Part shown: positions 7,377-15,869 of the stretch, piece by piece
Position numbering within the stretch: the first letter of the stretch is position 1
Layout of the letters: each line of letters opens with the position of its first letter
From: Spirochaetales bacterium
GTDB taxonomy: Bacteria > Spirochaetota > Spirochaetia > Sphaerochaetales > Sphaerochaetaceae
Length of the DNA stretch: 20,593 bases
Direction of reading: 5' to 3'
NCBI GenBank assembly: GCA_022785155.1
Contig: JALFRH010000147.1
Span: 1-20,593, forward strand
Notes under the pieces: model-generated
The model's input: the letters and a program-made list of their open reading frames with translations, nothing else
Database searches by the model: none
What the model was told of the DNA's origin: nothing
Program-made: the position numbers and the translations under genes

Positions 7377-8300
7377 TTATTTTTTATCCCCTCTGTAGAG
7401 GCTCACTGCCAAAGGAAGTATTTCTATCTCAAAATGACTACCTTCCCTTTCGAACTCCTCTCCGTCCACATGGGAAATCATACCATTTCCCAAAACGTCT
7501 ATCACCACTCTTCTGGCATTACCGTAAGAGAAGTTTTCTTTATCTGAAACCATGGCCCCCTTAAAGAATTTCAGGACCATTTTTATTAGTCCGAAGCCCT
7601 TTAGAGGGTGGTTTGTGAACATATAGTCCAAAAGGCCGTCATCTATCTCAGCCCTTGGAGTCATTAAAAAGGAAGACCCCATTCTTCGTCCGTTGTTCAT
7701 GCTTATCTGCTGGGTCTTGAGAATCTTTGACTCTCCGCCATCCAAAGTCATGGATACCTCATATCCCTTCGGCGGATTGATAAGGACGCTCAGGAAGGCG
7801 GCCACATAACTTGCCATGCCGTTTATGTGTTTGTAAGACTGGGCCTTGAAGTTCACCAAAGGCTCGAAGCCGAAGCCCATGCCATTGAGAAAATACTTAT
7901 CTGCAATCTTTCCTTTTGCATGGCCTACATCGGTCTTGGTCGGGTTTCCTTTGATGATTATATCGCTGGCTTTCTTCCAATCCGTGGGGATTCCTGCAAT
8001 CCAGGCAAAGTCGTTTCCCCTGCCTACAGGTATGATTCCCATATCCACATCTTTTCCAGAACGCATAATGCCGTTGATGACTTCGTTTACAGTTCCATCG
8101 CCACCGGCTGCAATGATTGTCTTAAAACCGTTTTCCGCTCCGCTTTTGGCAAGCTTCTCCGCATGGCCCTCGCCCTGTGTATAGGCAACTGTACAATTCC
8201 ACCCTGCATTCTTGAAATATTCGGTAATCTTTTTGGCCTTGACCTCTCCCTTTCCTTTTGAAGCGTTTGGGTTTATGACGACAAGAGCGCTGGGTTTCAT
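7377..8300 (-). CDS. Diacylglycerol kinase-family lipid kinase (YegS/BmrU-like)
   Basis: Lipid kinase (307 aa) of the DAGK catalytic-domain family, which phosphorylates diacylglycerol or related lipids at the inner face of the membrane. The nucleotide-binding signature GGDGTVNEV is at 66-74, preceded by VINPNASKGKG (8-18). PVGRGNDFA (91-99) follows. The C-terminal beta-sandwich includes MNNGRRMGSSFLMTP, AEIDDGLLDYMF and GNGMISHVDGEEFE. Length is typical. The start has GGGAGG nine bases upstream, so it is secure. The upstream region is shared with the divergent MATE gene. No terminator is visible after it, so it may read into the glycosidase gene, which also has its own promoter. Its substrate (diacylglycerol, phosphatidylglycerol or another) cannot be fixed from the sequence. 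Confidence 0.9.
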   Translation of the reverse strand: MKPSALVVINPNASKGKGEVKAKKITEYFKNAGWNCTVAYTQGEGHAEKLAKSGAENGFKTIIAAGGDGTVNEVINGIMRSGKDVDMGIIPVGRGNDFAWIAGIPTDWKKASDIIIKGNPTKTDVGHAKGKIADKYFLNGMGFGFEPLVNFKAQSYKHINGMASYVAAFLSVLINPPKGYEVSMTLDGGESKILKTQQISMNNGRRMGSSFLMTPRAEIDDGLLDYMFTNHPLKGFGLIKMVLKFFKGAMVSDKENFSYGNARRVVIDVLGNGMISHVDGEEFEREGSHFEIEILPLAVSLYRGDKK

Positions 8301-8324
8301 CGACGGGTTCCTCCCAATTGTTTT

Positions 8325-8353
8325 TTTACATCTTTGGTTTAAACGAATTTCAA
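8325..8353 (-). promoter_or_regulatory. Possible promoter of the lipid kinase gene
   Basis: Minus-strand TTGAAA (8348-8353) and TGTAAA (8325-8330) with 17-base spacing. The -10 is weak, so this is tentative. Confidence 0.35.
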
Positions 8354-8367
8354 TGATAAATGCAATA

Positions 8368-8396
8368 TTGATAGTGCGTTTTTATTGTTTTATTCT
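8368..8396 (+). promoter_or_regulatory. Possible promoter of the MATE gene, placing +1 at the start codon
   Basis: TTGATA (8368-8373) and TATTCT (8391-8396) are separated by 17 bases. The expected start of transcription is 8403-8404, on the ATG at 8404. No Shine-Dalgarno is present, so a leaderless message is possible. Confidence 0.45.
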
Positions 8397-8403
8397 CTGA
8401 TGG

Positions 8404-9756
8404 ATGACAAGAGAGAACAAAGAATTCATTTCAAAGCTATATATAGTGGTGATTCCTATTATGCTCCAGAGCCTGGTGCAGTCTGCTTTAGGCTTTTTGG
8501 ATACTTTGATGATCGGCCAGCTGGGAGAAGCGGAAGTGGCTGCAATAGGAGGAGCCAACCAGTTCTTCTTTTTCATTCAGCTTGCCTTCTTTGGCTTGAA
8601 CAGCGGAGGTTCCATATTTCTCGCCCAATACTACGGAGCCAAGAATATGGATGGAATGAGGAAGGTCACAACCTTCACTTCCACAATTGCCGTTACTTTC
8701 GGAGCCTTGGGTTGCCTCTTCGTTTCTTTGTTTCCTTCTTCGTTCATGGCACTGTTCTCTTCAGATAAAACAGTCATAGATACAGGAGTGGTCTATCTGA
8801 AAACAGTAGGCGTTTCCTATATCTTCTCTGGTTTTTCAATGATGTACAGCGGTGCATTCAGGGCTGAAGGGGATTCAAAGACTCCTATGTTCACTACAAT
8901 CCTCTCTTTATTTCTGAACGCAATACTGAACGCGCTCCTGATCTTCGGTCTCGGTCCATTTCCAAGGCTTGGAGTTTTCGGCGGCGCTTTGGCCACGGTC
9001 ATTGCAAGATTGGTGGAATCCCTGCTTCTAATTTCCATATCTGTAAAAAGAAACGCTCCCTTCGTCACAAAGAAGAAAGAAGACTTCATGTGGAATAAAG
9101 CCTTTATAAAGGATATGGCCACCACAGGTCTACCGGCCTTTATGCACGAAATGCTATGGAGCATAGGAGCCATTCTCTATAAAATGGCCTACTCTTCCCT
9201 TGGAACAGCAACTTTCGCAGCAGTCAACATCGACATGTCCATACAGGACCTGTTCTTCGTTGCAGGAATGGGATTGGCAAACGGATCCGGTGTCATTCTA
9301 GGAAATATTATAGGAGAAGGAAACAAAGAAAAGGCCCAGAGATGGAGCAGGAAGATAATCATCTGCTCTCTATCAGTGGGATTTATTATGTGTATTCTGG
9401 AGCTGTTCCTCTCTCCGTTTATGATCAATCTATACAATATCTCCCAAGAGACAAGGATCATAGCCGTCAAAGCCCTTTATTCCCTCTCCGCTCTTCTCCC
9501 CTTCGAAATGACGGGAGTCGCAATAATGGTGGGAATACTCCGCAGCGGAGGAGACAGCAGATTCTCATTGCTGTCGGAGATCATCCCGATGTATGCATTA
9601 AGCATCCCGCTGACTTTCATGGGGGCGATGCTTGATTTCCCTCTTTGGGCCATTCTCCTTCTTAAACTATCAGAAATAATGCCGAAGATGATTATCGGAG
9701 GAATAAGGGTAAGAAGTGGAAAATGGATTACAGATCTATCGCTAAGAGCAAGATAA
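8404..9756 (+). CDS. MATE-family multidrug/sodium antiporter (NorM/DinF-like)
   Basis: Inner-membrane exporter (450 aa) with about 12 hydrophobic segments. It is expected to export cationic drugs or metabolites in exchange for Na+ or H+. The N-terminal half has VIPIMLQSLVQSALGFLDTL, a typical MATE opening, then MIGQLGEAEVAAIGGANQFF. FGLNSGGSIFLAQYYGAKN follows, and the second half repeats the pattern with VNIDMSIQDLFFVAGMGLAN and GSGVILGNIIGEGNKEKA. Length fits the family. The ATG at 8404 has no ribosome-binding site; an ATG at 8400 is in another frame. The gene diverges from the lipid kinase and precedes pepD by 43 bp, so the two may be cotranscribed. The substrate is unknown. Confidence 0.92.
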   Translation: MTRENKEFISKLYIVVIPIMLQSLVQSALGFLDTLMIGQLGEAEVAAIGGANQFFFFIQLAFFGLNSGGSIFLAQYYGAKNMDGMRKVTTFTSTIAVTFGALGCLFVSLFPSSFMALFSSDKTVIDTGVVYLKTVGVSYIFSGFSMMYSGAFRAEGDSKTPMFTTILSLFLNAILNALLIFGLGPFPRLGVFGGALATVIARLVESLLLISISVKRNAPFVTKKKEDFMWNKAFIKDMATTGLPAFMHEMLWSIGAILYKMAYSSLGTATFAAVNIDMSIQDLFFVAGMGLANGSGVILGNIIGEGNKEKAQRWSRKIIICSLSVGFIMCILELFLSPFMINLYNISQETRIIAVKALYSLSALLPFEMTGVAIMVGILRSGGDSRFSLLSEIIPMYALSIPLTFMGAMLDFPLWAILLLKLSEIMPKMIIGGIRVRSGKWITDLSLRAR

Positions 9757-9786
9757 TACTTTTCAGAAGTGTTACAATAATACCGT

Positions 9787-9793
9787 CAGGAGA
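9787..9793 (+). promoter_or_regulatory. Shine-Dalgarno of pepD
   Basis: CAGGAGA six bases before ATG 9800 fixes the start of the dipeptidase. The next codons read Met-Trp-Tyr-Asp-Asn-Leu, typical of the family's N-terminal region. Confidence 0.7.
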
Positions 9794-9799
9794 ATTTAT

Positions 9800-11227
9800 A
9801 TGTGGTATGACAATCTAAACAACAAGAGATTATGGAAGATCTTTTCAGATATATCCGCCATTCCAAGAGAAAGCGGAAATGAGGAAGGAATCAGGAAGTA
9901 CCTTCTCTCATGGGCGGAAGAACATGGAATCGATGCTTTCTCAGACAGTATCGGAAACGTAATAATGAAGGTGAAGGCCACTCCGGGATATGAGGATTAC
10001 CCTTCGATAGCCCTTCAGGGACATATGGATATGGTCTGTGTAAAAAGGGAAGGTTCCTCCCATGATTTCACAAAAGATCCTATAGAGATCGAGACGGATG
10101 GAAAGAACATTTGGGCGAAAGATACATCCCTTGGAGCAGATAACGGCATTGCAATCGCTCTTGCCCTCGATATCTTCTCAGACGAGAAGGCTCAGCACGG
10201 ACCACTTGAAGGCATCTTCACAGTAAACGAGGAAGTAGGCCTCACCGGAGCGGAGAACGTAGAAGCAAAGGATATCGATTCAAGAAGACTTCTTAACCTG
10301 GACAGCGAAGAAGAGGGTATCTTCTACATAGGATGCGCAGGTGGCATCGACGTAGTGGGAGAAAAAAAGTGCAGATGGGAAACGGCTGAGGGAGAGAGTG
10401 TAAAGATTAAAGTCTCAGGCCTTCTAGGCGGTCACTCCGGAGGAGAAATCCACAAGGAGAGGGCAAACGCCATCAAACTTCTTGGCAGAACCTTGAATAG
10501 AATTCCAGGATATAGAATCAGCAGTATAAAGGGTGGAACAAGGAGAAACGTCATCCCTTCAAGTGCAGAGGCTGTAATCACGGTTCCGGATGTATCGGTA
10601 GCGGAGAGTATCGTCAATAACCTCCAGAAAGAGATAGAGACTGAATATAAATACTCTGATCCCAATGCCCAGGTTTCAATAGAGAAGGCGGAGACACCGG
10701 AAATGGTCCTTACAGAGAATCTATCAAGGAAAATCGGAGAGACCCTATTTGTTTCACCTACAGGTGTAAGAAGCTGGTCTATGGCCCTTAAAGGCGTAGT
10801 TGAAACCAGTGACAACATGGCTATTGTGGAAATGGATGAAAAGAGTGTTAAGATCACTTACTCCGTCCGTTCCTCTGTAGAGACAAGCAAGCTGAACCTT
10901 GCCTACGAAATACAGTCAGTCCTGGAAGGAAACGGCTTTGGTGTCAAAATCGGTGATGGATACCCAGCTTGGGCTCCAAACCCAGACTCAGCCTTTACAA
11001 AGGAAGTCAAGGATGCATATATCAAGATCGTTGGAAAAGAGCCGATTATCACAGCAATCCATGCTGGTCTTGAATGTGGAACCATCAACGACAGGATTCC
11101 AGGAATGGATTCCCTTTCAATCGGTCCTAATCTCTTTGACGTACACTCTGTAAACGAGCATGTAGAAGTTGAATCCGCTGAAAGAGTCGCAGCTTTTGTA
11201 AAGGCGATGCTTAAGGAAATAAAATAA
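9800..11227 (+). CDS. pepD: Aminoacyl-histidine dipeptidase (beta-Ala-His dipeptidase), M20C family
   Basis: Cytoplasmic metallo-dipeptidase (475 aa) that cleaves Xaa-His and other dipeptides. Metal and catalytic residues of the M20 fold are in place: His75 and Asp77 in GHMDMV, Asp114 in SLGADNG, the Glu pair 144-145 in NEEVGLTG, Asp168 in LNLDSEE, and a C-terminal His in DVHSVNEHVE. The lid/dimer domain starts near GLLGGHSGGEIHKERANA. The length is normal for PepD. The N-terminal FSDISAIPRESGNEEGIRKY is typical. The gene follows the MATE exporter closely and precedes a TraB-family gene on the same strand after a stable hairpin. A role in using peptides brought in by an importer such as the one at 1560-4802 is possible but inferred. 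Confidence 0.94.
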   Translation: MWYDNLNNKRLWKIFSDISAIPRESGNEEGIRKYLLSWAEEHGIDAFSDSIGNVIMKVKATPGYEDYPSIALQGHMDMVCVKREGSSHDFTKDPIEIETDGKNIWAKDTSLGADNGIAIALALDIFSDEKAQHGPLEGIFTVNEEVGLTGAENVEAKDIDSRRLLNLDSEEEGIFYIGCAGGIDVVGEKKCRWETAEGESVKIKVSGLLGGHSGGEIHKERANAIKLLGRTLNRIPGYRISSIKGGTRRNVIPSSAEAVITVPDVSVAESIVNNLQKEIETEYKYSDPNAQVSIEKAETPEMVLTENLSRKIGETLFVSPTGVRSWSMALKGVVETSDNMAIVEMDEKSVKITYSVRSSVETSKLNLAYEIQSVLEGNGFGVKIGDGYPAWAPNPDSAFTKEVKDAYIKIVGKEPIITAIHAGLECGTINDRIPGMDSLSIGPNLFDVHSVNEHVEVESAERVAAFVKAMLKEIK

Positions 11228-11244
11228 AACTATTAAGGAAAACT

Positions 11245-11274
11245 ATAGCCGTCGGTTTCGCCGACGGTTATATT
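11245..11274 (+). terminator. Hairpin after pepD, weak terminator
   Basis: Stem CCGTCGG/CCGACGG (11249-11255 and 11261-11267) with loop TTTCG, extendable by a G-U and A-T pairs, followed by TTATATT. The U tract is poor, so termination is likely partial. Confidence 0.55.
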
Positions 11275-11281
11275 GAATATT

Positions 11282-12472
11282 ATGGTTACAGAAAAGATTA
11301 GCGACACATACCACGTCATACACTTCGACAACGGAGATACAATCCATCTTGTAGGAACGGCACATGTCTCAAACCAAAGTGTGGAAGAAGTACGCTCTAT
11401 TATCGAAGATCAACATCCAGATCGTGTATGTATTGAGCTTGACGATGGAAGAATGAAGAGTAAGACCCAGGATAAAAGCTGGGAGAATATGGATATCAAG
11501 AAAATCCTCAAAGATGGAAAAGGATTTTTGTTATTGGCCAATACTGCCTTGGCATCGTTCCAGAAGAGAATGGGAGCTCAGACAGGTGCCGACCCAGGAG
11601 CAGAGATCGTAGGCGCTGCAAAGTTGGCCTCTGAAATGGGTATTCCTGTTTCCCTTTGTGACAGGGAGATACAGACAACATTCCGTCGTGCTTGGGGAAA
11701 GAGCAGTCTTTGGAACAAGTGCAAGCTTCTTGCAACTCTGATATCTGCTGCTTTCTCAAAGGAAGAGATATCAGAAGAGGAATTGGCTGAACTTAAGAAT
11801 GAAGAGACTCTTGAATCCATGATGAAGGAGGTGGCCAAAGAACTACCTTCCGTAAAAGAAGTCTTGATTGACGAGAGGGATAGATATCTTGCAACTTCAA
11901 TCTTCAAAGCAGAAGGAAAGACAAAAGTCGCAGTAATCGGAGCAGGCCACACCCAAGGAATAATCAGAACCTTCGATAAACTGGAAAAGGGAGAGCTTTC
12001 CCTGGACACCTCCGACCTTACAGAGATCCCTCCAAAGGGAATCGGTGGAAAGATAGCCCAATGGGTTATTCCTACCCTTATCGTCCTTCTTGTGGTCTTG
12101 GGTATCGCAGTCAATGGTTGGGACCAGGGTATCAAGGCCTTTCTCTGGTGGATGGCAGCCAACGCCTCCTCCACATTCATTTTTACACTTATAGGAGGAG
12201 CTTCTTTCCTCACCTGTCTTCTGTCTGGTATCACAGCTCCTTTCTTTGTTTTGAATCCAGTTCTTGGCGTAGGTATCTTTGCAGGGATATGGCAGGCTTC
12301 ATTCAAGCCACCTAAAGTAAAGGATTTTGAGAACATGTCTTCAGACGCCCTTTCTTTGAAAGGTTGGTATAAGAACAGAATACTAAAGTGCCTTGTAGCG
12401 CTTTTGACAAGCAGCTTAGGAAGTATCCTGGGATCTTTGGTAGCCTTCCCATTTATTATTGCAAGAATATAA
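11282..12472 (+). CDS. TraB/PrgY-family membrane protein
   Basis: A 396-residue protein of the TraB/PrgY family. Members include PrgY of enterococcal plasmids, which blocks pheromone activity; a metalloprotease-like role has been proposed for the fold but the bacterial function is poorly known. The N-terminal domain carries HLVGTAHVS (22-30), then CIELDDGRMKS. A second conserved motif, VIGAGHTQGI, closes the domain. The C-terminal third has about four hydrophobic segments: WVIPTLIVLLVVLGIAV, FIFTLIGGASFLTCLLSGI, VLGVGIFAGIWQ, and LVALLTSSLGSILGSLVAFP. The domain order is that of PrgY. The start is uncertain: ATG at 11282 or TTG at 11273, neither with a Shine-Dalgarno. It probably sits in the inner membrane with the catalytic-like domain in the cytoplasm. 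Confidence 0.88.
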   Translation: MVTEKISDTYHVIHFDNGDTIHLVGTAHVSNQSVEEVRSIIEDQHPDRVCIELDDGRMKSKTQDKSWENMDIKKILKDGKGFLLLANTALASFQKRMGAQTGADPGAEIVGAAKLASEMGIPVSLCDREIQTTFRRAWGKSSLWNKCKLLATLISAAFSKEEISEEELAELKNEETLESMMKEVAKELPSVKEVLIDERDRYLATSIFKAEGKTKVAVIGAGHTQGIIRTFDKLEKGELSLDTSDLTEIPPKGIGGKIAQWVIPTLIVLLVVLGIAVNGWDQGIKAFLWWMAANASSTFIFTLIGGASFLTCLLSGITAPFFVLNPVLGVGIFAGIWQASFKPPKVKDFENMSSDALSLKGWYKNRILKCLVALLTSSLGSILGSLVAFPFIIARI

Positions 12473-12490
12473 TACTATTATTCATCAAAG

Positions 12491-12527
12491 AAATAAGACA
12501 GGTGATATTTCCTGTCTTATTTTTTTG
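12491..12527. terminator. Terminator between converging traB-like gene and radA
   Basis: A 12-pair inverted repeat AAATAAGACAGG/CCTGTCTTATTT with an eight-base loop is followed by T's on the plus strand. The plus-strand terminator is strong. On the minus strand the tail is less T-rich, so it probably ends radA transcription less efficiently. Confidence 0.82.
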
Positions 12528-12582
12528 ATTCAAAGAATTTATAAATAAATAATTCATCCTAACAAACTGATTGCAGGTTAAA

Positions 12583-13959
12583 TTAGTCCTGCTTATTTAC
12601 CCTTTTCGCCCCTTTAAATGCAGCAATGACTGCGCTTCGGACATCTCTTGCCTTGACACAATCCATTCCACCCTCATTCTCTGTACCCTGACTGACGATT
12701 ATCTTTGAAAAACCCATGTCGGAAAGAGTCTTGGACCTGCGGGATGAGAAAGTGACAGGTCTTACTTCCCCTGCCAGTGAGAGTTCACCAAAAGAAGCAA
12801 GAGAGGAAGGAAGAGGTGTGTCCGTCTTGGAGGAATAGAGAGCCAAGGCCAAAGCCAGATCTACAGAACCTTCCTTCAGTTTCATTCCTCCGGCTACGTT
12901 TACATAGATATCATCTTGAGACAAATCCAAGCCTGCATGGCGCTCCAGGATGGCTGCTATTCTGTTTACTCTTCCCATGTCCACCTTATCTGAATAGATA
13001 CGCTGGTAACCGCTTCTGGCGGGAACAGCCAAAGCCTGAACTTCCACAACGAAGGTTCTGGATCCTTCTATTACAGGAGTGAATGCAATACCTGAAGGCA
13101 GGTCTCCTCCGCTTCTGGCACTTAGAAAATACCTGGAAGCATCCTGTACACAGACAAGACCCTTTTCTGTCATCTCAAAAAGTCCTATCTCGTCTACACT
13201 TCCAAATCTGCTCTTTGTAGCCCTGAGCATCCTCATGCCACTTTCTGCATTTTCGAAGTAAAGTACGGTATCCACCATATGTTCCACAATCTTTGGGCCT
13301 GCTATGGTACCTTCCTTTGTGACATGCCCTACAAAAAATATTGCAGAGCCGCATTTCTTGGCCCTTAGGGAGAGTTCCATGCAACAGGTCTTAATCTGAT
13401 TGGGAGAACCGGCAGAAGAAGCTACAGAGGCCGTGGAAAGCGTCTGGAGAGAATCTACGACTATATATCCAGGCTTTCTTTTTTCTATTACATCCAAAAG
13501 GGATTCCAATCTTGTATCGCAGAATATATCTATCTTCGATGTATTTAGTCCAAGTCTTTCAGCCCTCATCTTCACTTGGGATGGAGATTCTTCTCCTGAT
13601 ACATATAAGACAGACATGGAAGAAGCAAGGGATGAGAGCATCTGGATCATAATAGTGGACTTTCCGATTCCCGGGTCTCCCCCTACCAATACGGCGGAAG
13701 GTCTCATGACACCTCCACCAAGGACCCTGTCCAACTCTGCAATTCCGGAAGAGACCCTCATAGTCTTCTCATATGGAATATCCGAAAGCTTTCTTACAGT
13801 CGTGTCGATAACGGTAGTATTGGGATTAGATACGGAAACTGAAGCAGCCTCGACTTCCTCGAAGCTGTTCCAGCTGCCACATTCAGGGCATTTTCCAGCC
13901 CATTTTGTTTCTTCATGTCCACACTCTTTGCAGACATATTTAAAGTTGCTTCCCTTCAT
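12583..13959 (-). CDS. radA: DNA repair protein RadA (Sms)
   Basis: RadA (458 aa) is a RecA-like, DnaB-type helicase that extends strand exchange during recombination. It has the N-terminal zinc finger CKECGHEETKWAGKCPECGSW with C10, C13, C24 and C27. Walker A is GGDPGIGKS (93-101) and Walker B is YIVVDSLQT. The C-terminal Lon-like domain contains VEVQALAVPARSGYQRIYSD and GGMKLKEGSVDLALALAL. The RadA signature, usually KNRFG, here reads KSRFG (249-253). The gene overlaps the upstream immunophilin gene by one base (TGATG), implying translational coupling, and is the last of a four-gene operon with parA and parB. The start is fixed by that overlap and by the position of the zinc finger. Confidence 0.96.
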   Translation of the reverse strand: MKGSNFKYVCKECGHEETKWAGKCPECGSWNSFEEVEAASVSVSNPNTTVIDTTVRKLSDIPYEKTMRVSSGIAELDRVLGGGVMRPSAVLVGGDPGIGKSTIMIQMLSSLASSMSVLYVSGEESPSQVKMRAERLGLNTSKIDIFCDTRLESLLDVIEKRKPGYIVVDSLQTLSTASVASSAGSPNQIKTCCMELSLRAKKCGSAIFFVGHVTKEGTIAGPKIVEHMVDTVLYFENAESGMRMLRATKSRFGSVDEIGLFEMTEKGLVCVQDASRYFLSARSGGDLPSGIAFTPVIEGSRTFVVEVQALAVPARSGYQRIYSDKVDMGRVNRIAAILERHAGLDLSQDDIYVNVAGGMKLKEGSVDLALALALYSSKTDTPLPSSLASFGELSLAGEVRPVTFSSRRSKTLSDMGFSKIIVSQGTENEGGMDCVKARDVRSAVIAAFKGAKRVNKQD

Positions 13960-14912
13960 CAGTATTTCAATAGTTCAACTTCAAAAATAAGCCATGCACT
14001 TGGAGGAATTACTCCTGGGTATCCATGTTCACCGTATCCAAGCTCCGGTGGAATGATGAGTGTTCTCTTTTCGTTCTTTGTCATGGACTGAAGCGCCTCA
14101 TTCCAACCATCAATAACCTGTCCGATCTGGAATGTGGTAGGCTCTTTTCTGAGATAGGAAGAGTCGAATATAGTGCCATCCATCAGTGTTCCCTGATAGT
14201 GTACTGTGACCCTCTGTCCATATTTAGGAGAAGCACCACCTTCTCCCTCTCTGTCAACGACATACATAAGGCCAGAAGGAGTCTTGATTGCATTAGGATA
14301 TCTTACTTTAATCTCCTCCATTATCCTTTTGGTCTCTTCTTCCTTCTTTTTTCTCTCTCTTTCTTCTACAGACTGCACGTATTCAGCAAAATCCGTGGCA
14401 GTAGTACTGAACTTTTCAGCATCTTCTCCGACACGGATAATTGATACCTTCTTCATTTTGTCGCCCTGCTTTATTTTGTTCACTACATCCTGCCCTTCAA
14501 CCACATGACCAAAGACAGAGTGCTTTCCGTCAAGCCATGGAGTAGGAACATGTGTAATAAAGAACTGGCTTCCATTTGTTCCAGGTCCGGCATTAGCCAT
14601 AGATAGGATTCCAGGGCCTGTGTGCTTGAGGGAGGAGTCGAATTCATCAGGGAATCTATAACCAGGACCACCTGTACCGTTTCCCTTAGGGCATCCACCC
14701 TGAATCATGAAGTTATCTATTACACGATGAAATGTAAGGCCATCATAAAAAGGCTTACCCTTCTTTTCCAAGTTCAATTCACCTTCAGCTAGTCCAATAA
14801 AGTTACAAACTGTCATAGGAACTTTCTTGTACTCAAGAGAAAGAAGAATATCTCCTTTGTTTGTTTCGATTAATGCATAAATTCCTTCAGGAAGTTTTGT
14901 TTTGTCAATCAT
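13959..14912 (-). CDS. Dual-domain peptidyl-prolyl isomerase: cyclophilin-FKBP fusion
   Basis: A 317-residue fusion of two unrelated prolyl isomerases. The cyclophilin domain (about 10-165) has FHRVIDNFMIQGG with catalytic-type Arg63, NGSQFFITH (113-121) and the cyclosporin-site Trp126 in WLDGKHSVFG. A charged, probably coiled-coil linker (about 175-205, VEERERKKKEEETKRIMEEI) leads to an FKBP domain (about 225-317). This has VTVHYQG, FDSS, VIDGWNEAL (Trp270) and PPELGYGEHG; Tyr239, Asp250 and Trp270 match FK506-site residues. No signal peptide is visible, so it is likely cytoplasmic. The same order, cyclophilin first, has been described in Treponema. It lies 30 bp after parB and shares one base with radA. 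A weak AAAAGGAAAT lies about ten bases before the ATG. Confidence 0.93.
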   Translation of the reverse strand: MIDKTKLPEGIYALIETNKGDILLSLEYKKVPMTVCNFIGLAEGELNLEKKGKPFYDGLTFHRVIDNFMIQGGCPKGNGTGGPGYRFPDEFDSSLKHTGPGILSMANAGPGTNGSQFFITHVPTPWLDGKHSVFGHVVEGQDVVNKIKQGDKMKKVSIIRVGEDAEKFSTTATDFAEYVQSVEERERKKKEEETKRIMEEIKVRYPNAIKTPSGLMYVVDREGEGGASPKYGQRVTVHYQGTLMDGTIFDSSYLRKEPTTFQIGQVIDGWNEALQSMTKNEKRTLIIPPELGYGEHGYPGVIPPSAWLIFEVELLKY

Positions 14913-14942
14913 ATATTGTTTATTTCCTTTTAATATAAATAA

Positions 14943-15869
14943 TTATTCATCAAATAACACTCCACCGCCACTAAGTAACGCGTAGAGTCTTTCCAAGTCT
15001 TTCTGATTCTTGAACTTAATTTGCAGCTTACCCTTATCCAAAGATCCTTTTATCTCCACCCTGGCACCTATTGCTGAAACAAATTTCTCTTCAATATTTA
15101 CTATTTCAGAGTCTTTCCCGGCACTCTTTTTCCTTTGGATAAGCTTATGACCTTTGTTATACGAATCAGCCAAAATCTCAGCATCTCTGACAGATAATCC
15201 CTCGTGAACGATTTTATCTCTCAAAAGATCTCTATCCGCAGGGTTTACCAATGACAGAATCGCCCTTGCATGTCCGGCACTCATGGCACCAGACACAATA
15301 TCATCCTTCATCTTATCGCTTAAAGAAAGAAGCCTGAGAGAATTGGCAATGGCACTTCTGCTTTTACCAACCTTTTGAGAAACCATCTCCTGAGTAAAAC
15401 CTGAGTGATCTATCAGATATTGATAAGCAGTAGCCTCTTCTATTGCATTCAAATTCTCTCTCTGGATATTTTCTATGAGAGACATCTGTATTCTCTGTAT
15501 TTCGTTGATATTCACTACAATTGCAGGTATTTTCTCCAAACCAGCAATCTTTGCAGCTCTATATCTTCTCTCACCTGCAATAATGGAGAATTCACCAGGA
15601 GCTATTTCTTCAACGGTCAAAGGCTGAATAATACCCTGGCTCTTTATTGATTCTGCTAATCCTGACAGAGCCTCTTCATCAAAGTACTTTCTAGGCTGAT
15701 TTGGATTAGGACGAACATGTCCAATATCCAACTGGACAACTGTCATTTTATCTTTTCTTTCATCTTTTATTGTCTTGGTAATAATATCGTCTGTCTGAGA
15801 ATCAAAATCAAAGCCAGACATAAGAGAACTGATACCCTTTCCCAATCCTCTCTTTTTTTCATTAGCCAC
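14943..15869 (-). CDS. parB: Chromosome partitioning protein ParB (Spo0J)
   Basis: Centromere-binding CTPase clamp (308 aa from GTG) that loads at parS and spreads to organise the origin region for ParA and SMC. Conserved parts in order: the N-terminal ParA-contact segment KKRGLGKGISSLM; VRPNPNQPRKYFD; GIIQPLTV; the CTP-binding motif GERRYRA; and ENIQRENLNAIEEATAY. The helix-turn-helix is FTQEMVSQKVGKSRSAIANS. A C-terminal dimerisation domain follows. I chose GTG at 15869 because GGAGGTGAT (GGAGG at 15879-15883) is nine bases upstream. The alternative TTG at 15875 is only three bases from it. With GTG the overlap with parA is 8 bp. Three matching parS sites lie at 17030-17696. Confidence 0.97.
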   Translation of the reverse strand: MANEKKRGLGKGISSLMSGFDFDSQTDDIITKTIKDERKDKMTVVQLDIGHVRPNPNQPRKYFDEEALSGLAESIKSQGIIQPLTVEEIAPGEFSIIAGERRYRAAKIAGLEKIPAIVVNINEIQRIQMSLIENIQRENLNAIEEATAYQYLIDHSGFTQEMVSQKVGKSRSAIANSLRLLSLSDKMKDDIVSGAMSAGHARAILSLVNPADRDLLRDKIVHEGLSVRDAEILADSYNKGHKLIQRKKSAGKDSEIVNIEEKFVSAIGARVEIKGSLDKGKLQIKFKNQKDLERLYALLSGGGVLFDE

